Below, one piece after another: positions 6,162 to 8,824 of a stretch of 8,824 nucleotides of DNA. The notes beneath the pieces are model-generated. The model had not been told where the DNA came from and searched no databases. It saw only the letters and a program-made list of their open reading frames with translations. The stretch is from Longimicrobium sp. (GTDB taxonomy: Bacteria; Gemmatimonadota; Gemmatimonadetes; Longimicrobiales; Longimicrobiaceae), in the NCBI GenBank assembly GCA_030446945.1, contig JAUJMI010000027.1, positions 7,446 to 16,269 on the forward strand, read 5' to 3'. The translations under genes and the position numbers were made by a program. Numbering within the stretch: position 1 is the first letter of the stretch; each line of letters begins with the position of its first letter.

Positions 6162-7128
6162 TCCTCAGCAGCATCTCCACCACCGCAGCGTGAAAGCGGG
6201 TGCCGCTCCCCGCCTCCAGGGTGCGCGCGCAGTAGTCGTGGTCCAGCGCGCCGCGGTAGGCGCGCGGCGAGGTCATGGCGTCGTACGCGTCCGCCACGTG
6301 CAGGATGCCGGCGAGAAGGAACTCGGCGGAGTCGGAGTCGAGGGAGGGGTGCAGCGCGTCATAGGGGACGGTGTGGTGCTCGATGATGCGTGCCGCGCCC
6401 CGGAGCGACGCCACCCCCTCCACGATCTGCGCACCGGCGCGGGCGTGGGCGCGGATCTGCTCCAGCTCGTCCGCGGTCAGCGGCTCGGTCTTGTGCAGGA
6501 GCTCCAGCGGCACCACCACCTTGCCGATCTCGTGCAGCAGCGACGCGAACTCCAGCAGCTCCACGTCGGCGGGGGCCACGCCCATCGCCTCGGCCACGCG
6601 GCGGGCGAGGGCGGCCACGCGCACCGAGTGCCCGTGCATGTACGGGTCGCGGGCCGCGATGGTTCCGGCCAGCGCCGTCACCACGTCGCGGCGCAGCTCG
6701 CGCATCCCGTGGCGCATCTCCTCCATCTCGCGGCACACCTGCCCGCGCAGCGCCACCACCTCCTCCCCGATCCTCCCCACCGCCGCCTCGATCGCCCACT
6801 GCACCTCGCCGTCGCGGAAGGGGCGGCGGAGCGGGATGGTGCTGCCGGCCGGCGGCACTTCGGCCCCTTCGTCCACGACCACCAGGTGCGCCCCGGCGCG
6901 GTTGATGTGGCGGAAGCGGCTCAGGTACTCCGCGCTGTCGTGCGCGGTCGACGAGCCCAGGTCGGAGATGATCAGGTCGGGCACCAGCCCCTGCTCGAGC
7001 GAGCGCAGCGCCTCGCGCGCGTCGGGCACGGTGAGCGCCAGGTGGCTCCCGCGGCGCACGATGGGCTCCAGCTCGGCGACCACCTGCTTGCGGTCGCTCA
7101 CGATCATGATCCTGCCGTTGAGCATCAT
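6151..7128 (-). CDS. degenerate receiver plus variant HD-GYP protein
   Basis: A 325-residue protein with a receiver-like N-terminus (6-118). D56 is kept in LIISDLGSS, but the first acidic pair is SD (11-12) and the conserved Lys is replaced by R102 (PLRRPF). A helical linker (118-150) leads to an HD-GYP-type domain. H167 in HGHSVRV is kept. The HD pair has become H199-E200 (LLHEIGKVVVP) with K203 intact. H228 is kept. The HHExxDGxGYP stretch reads HHTVPYDALHPS (251-262), so the histidines remain but E, DG and GYP are lost. D280 is kept in HVADAYDAMTS. Metal binding may survive with Glu replacing Asp, but normal c-di-GMP hydrolysis is doubtful; a binding or altered-specificity role is possible. 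Two adjacent ATGs (7128 and 7125) are candidate starts, with GAGAG 8-12 bases upstream. The gene ends inside the end of the sigma-54 activator gene on the other strand. Confidence 0.88.
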   Translation of the reverse strand: MMLNGRIMIVSDRKQVVAELEPIVRRGSHLALTVPDAREALRSLEQGLVPDLIISDLGSSTAHDSAEYLSRFRHINRAGAHLVVVDEGAEVPPAGSTIPLRRPFRDGEVQWAIEAAVGRIGEEVVALRGQVCREMEEMRHGMRELRRDVVTALAGTIAARDPYMHGHSVRVAALARRVAEAMGVAPADVELLEFASLLHEIGKVVVPLELLHKTEPLTADELEQIRAHARAGAQIVEGVASLRGAARIIEHHTVPYDALHPSLDSDSAEFLLAGILHVADAYDAMTSPRAYRGALDHDYCARTLEAGSGTRFHAAVVEMLLRIMR

Positions 7129-7657
7129 TCGAATTGCTCTCGCTTTCGTTGGTGCCGTCGTTAGCCCGTCGTGCGGGCGGAGGTGCGCGCTTGCCCTTTG
7201 TGCGAAGGGCGCGCCACCGGGTCCGTTGGCGTAAGCGTTTGCGGCAGAACGGTTTGCGACGGCACGGAGGGGTCGCTGGAGTGTCGCGAAGTCGGACGCC
7301 ACCGACGGAGCGGCGCATAACCCGTTGCGCCGAGGACAGTTGCGTGGGGATGTACGAATTCCGGGCGACGGCTCTTTCGGGCGCGCCGCGAGAGCTGTCC
7401 GCATGGCGACAGTGTAGACATACTGCACGCCTCCACGAACCGGCCGTCTCGATGCGAGAACACGCGCGGTGCCGCCCCGGTGTACGGTTACTCGACACCG
7501 CGCCGCGCCGCGGGAGACTCGACAAGTGCATCGTAAGTGTACGGCACAGACCAGCTTGGCCGCATATTAGTGGTGGGGAACGCAACTGGCTCTTACCGGG
7601 CGGAGTCGGGCGCGACGCGCAATCGCCCGACGGTGACAACGCCACCGGGAGTCGACG
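7129..7657. other. 529-base divergent intergenic region with short repeats and dyads
   Basis: No convincing gene is seen. The stretch separates the variant HD gene (-) from the small membrane protein (+) and should contain promoters for both, though no clear -35/-10 or -24/-12 pair stands out. Visible structure: a 7-bp stem with an 8-nt loop at 7311-7332 (CGGCGCA/TGCGCCG); a dyad CAGT-N8-ACTG at 7410-7425; CGGTGT/ACACCG at 7478-7500; and direct repeats GTTTGCG (7237, 7252), ACTCGACA (7490, 7517) and GTGTACGG (7480, 7537). Base composition is less GC-rich than in the flanking genes, as expected of non-coding DNA. Confidence 0.5.
7164..7210 (-). promoter_or_regulatory. tandem hairpins in the leader of the variant HD gene
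   Basis: Two inverted repeats lie 36-82 bases upstream of the gene's start. GCCCG/CGGGC with a 5-nt loop is at 7164-7178, and GCCCTT/AAGGGC with a 6-nt loop (extendable by a T-G pair to a tetraloop) is at 7193-7210. If transcribed they would form a structured 5' leader. There is no T tract and no known riboswitch signature was recognised. Confidence 0.25.
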
Positions 7658-8029
7658 ATGCGGGAAGTTGGAAGTGAGCGGGGTGAGGCGGGTCTGGGCG
7701 TTCGGTTGCTTCTGGCGATGGCCGCTGCGGCGGGGTTCTGCCTGTACGTTACCGTGATGACGGTTCTGGCGCTGCCGATGCTCGTGGTGGTGGCGCTCCG
7801 ACCCGCGTTGCGTTTGGTTGCGCGACGTGACGCCGCATACGCCATCGCGCGTGAGCCGCCCGCGTCGGAGCGTGCTTCCGGAACCGTCCCGCTCGACGGG
7901 CTCAGGGTCGTTTCCGGGAGCGCCGCAGCCGAGGGGCTCCGCTGGACGACTGTCTCGCCCAAGCGGCGATTCATGTGCTGCCGCAGGCGCCGGTCCTTCT
8001 CCAGCACGCGCGTGCGCGACGCACGCTGA
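7658..8029 (+). CDS. small membrane-anchored hypothetical protein
   Basis: A 123-residue protein of unknown family. Residues 16-49 are strongly hydrophobic (AAAAGFCLYVTVMTVLALP in the core), giving one long or two short membrane helices. A basic segment (LRLVARRD) follows, then a polar tail ending in an Arg/Ser/Cys-rich stretch (KRRFMCCRRRRSFSS) that looks unconstrained. The main support for a real gene is GGGAG at 7647-7651, six bases before the ATG, one of the best ribosome sites in the window, together with the coherent hydrophobic segment. Codon use is less biased than in the neighbours, so the gene may be fast-evolving, or the C-terminal part may be spurious. The pilT-like gene starts 148 bases downstream on the same strand, so co-transcription is possible but unproved. 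Confidence 0.45.
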   Translation: MREVGSERGEAGLGVRLLLAMAAAAGFCLYVTVMTVLALPMLVVVALRPALRLVARRDAAYAIAREPPASERASGTVPLDGLRVVSGSAAAEGLRWTTVSPKRRFMCCRRRRSFSSTRVRDAR

Positions 8030-8177
8030 CGCACGCTCCGCATCGGGCGCGATCCGGCCGCCAAGTTGTATGGAGTTGCGTCCCGGGGTTAGTTTTGTCG
8101 GGCTACCGCCATAGCTTCACACCTATCCGCTCTGCCCGAAGCCGCACGGCCCCGGGCACGCGTACACTCGGAACTCG

Positions 8178-8824
8178 ATGGAACAGATCATCCGGGGCGC
8201 CGTGGAGCGCGGCGCCAGCGACATCCACATCCGCGGCGGCGACGTCGTGCGCGCCCGCATCGGGGGGAAGCTCCTCCCGCTCACCAAGCAGAAGCTCTCG
8301 CCCGACCAGGCCCGCGCCTTCGTGCTCACCGTGATCGGCAGCCCCACGCTGCGCGAGAGGATCGACCTGATCCAGGACCACGACTGCTCCTGGGGCGTCC
8401 ACGGCGTGGGGCGCTTCCGCGTGAACGTGATGCGGCAGCGCGGCAGCTTCGTGGTGGTGCTGCGCGTGATCCCGTACGAGATCCCCACGCTGGAGAAGCT
8501 GGGCCTCCCCGAAGTCGTCTCCAGGATCGCCCTCGCCGAGCGCGGGCTGATCCTGGTGACGGGGGTCACGGGATCGGGGAAGAGCTCCACGATGGCCGCC
8601 ATGATCCAGCACCTCAACCACAACGAGCACCGGCACATCGTCACGCTGGAGGACCCCATCGAGTTCCTCCACCACGACAACCTGTGCGCCGTGAGTCAGC
8701 GCGAGGTGGGCGCGGACACGGAGAGCTTCCAGCGCGGCCTGCGCGCGGCGCTGCGCCAGGACCCGGACGTCATCCAGATCGGCGAGATGCGCGACGCGGA
8801 GACGATCGACATCGCGCTCAAGGC
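8178..8824 (+). CDS. PilT/PilU-family type IV pilus retraction ATPase, 3' end cut by window
   Basis: The first 215 residues of a hexameric secretion-type ATPase that powers pilus retraction (twitching motility) at the inner-membrane base of type IV pili. The N-terminal PAS-like domain begins with the family's ASD[IL]H motif (residues 13-17) and includes GVGRFRVN (76-83). The core shows Walker A GVTGSGKS (129-136), the Asp box VTLEDPIEF (155-163), SQREVG (173-178), and Walker B DPDVIQIGEMRD (195-206) with catalytic E203. The reading continues past the right edge; a full PilT is around 350-400 residues. The ATG at 8178 is preceded by a weak GGA site (8170-8172) and matches the usual PilT N-terminus. 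Some positions (LSPDQAR, REVG.DT.SF, LRQDPDVI.IGE) recall PilU as much as PilT, so the exact paralogue is open. No other pilus gene is in view. Confidence 0.93.
   Translation, partial: MEQIIRGAVERGASDIHIRGGDVVRARIGGKLLPLTKQKLSPDQARAFVLTVIGSPTLRERIDLIQDHDCSWGVHGVGRFRVNVMRQRGSFVVVLRVIPYEIPTLEKLGLPEVVSRIALAERGLILVTGVTGSGKSSTMAAMIQHLNHNEHRHIVTLEDPIEFLHHDNLCAVSQREVGADTESFQRGLRAALRQDPDVIQIGEMRDAETIDIALK

Noticed and set aside
7226..7242. Sigma-54-like TGGCG...TTTGC element in the long gap
   Set aside because: Same spacing fault of one base, and no gene follows at a suitable distance on that strand.
7567..8064. Minus-strand 165-residue open frame opposite the small membrane protein
   Set aside because: Ser/Arg-rich with no motif or hydrophobic organisation; the opposite strand has a better ribosome site and a membrane helix.
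8066..8094. TTGTAT...TTAGTT as a promoter for the pilT-like gene
   Set aside because: Only a few consensus positions match and the signal is no stronger than chance.
1..8824. CRISPR arrays, insertion sequences, tRNA or rRNA genes
   Set aside because: No regularly spaced repeats, transposase-like proteins or tRNA/rRNA-like sequences were seen on either strand.

Overview
The window is 8.8 kb of high-GC bacterial DNA, almost all of it signal transduction. Base composition, the soluble hybrid kinases, GTG starts, weak or absent Shine-Dalgarno sites and the style of the short proteins suggest a Gemmatimonadota (Longimicrobium-like) genome. That placement is inference; no marker gene in the window proves it.

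Layout from left to right: (1) 1-582, mostly non-coding, with a small gene at 260-492 that looks broken by a single-base frameshift. (2) 583-2183 (+), an RsbRD_N-like helical sensor protein followed by a receiver/HD-GYP protein with all catalytic motifs intact. (3) 2184-2388, a convergent gap with GC-rich hairpins. (4) 2389-4616 (-), a single-domain response regulator whose stop overlaps the GTG start of a cytoplasmic hybrid histidine kinase (degenerate receiver, PAS, HisKA, HATPase, receiver). (5) 4617-4781, a divergent promoter region holding an 18-bp imperfect palindrome. (6) 4782-6161 (+), an NtrC-type sigma-54 activator carrying GAFTDA instead of GAFTGA. (7) 6151-7128 (-), a second receiver/HD protein that is degenerate (HE for HD, GYP motif lost) and overlaps the activator tail-to-tail by 11 bp. 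(8) 7129-7657, a long gap with hairpins and short repeats, then a small membrane protein at 7658-8029. (9) 8178 to the right edge (+), a PilT/PilU-family type IV pilus retraction ATPase, cut by the window edge.

A reasonable reading is a locus linking two-component signalling and cyclic-di-GMP turnover to type IV pilus motility: one active c-di-GMP phosphodiesterase, one probably altered HD-GYP protein, one kinase with two possible phosphate acceptors, one enhancer-binding regulator and a pilus motor. Only the RR-kinase pair is clearly an operon. The functional link between the modules is inferred from proximity.
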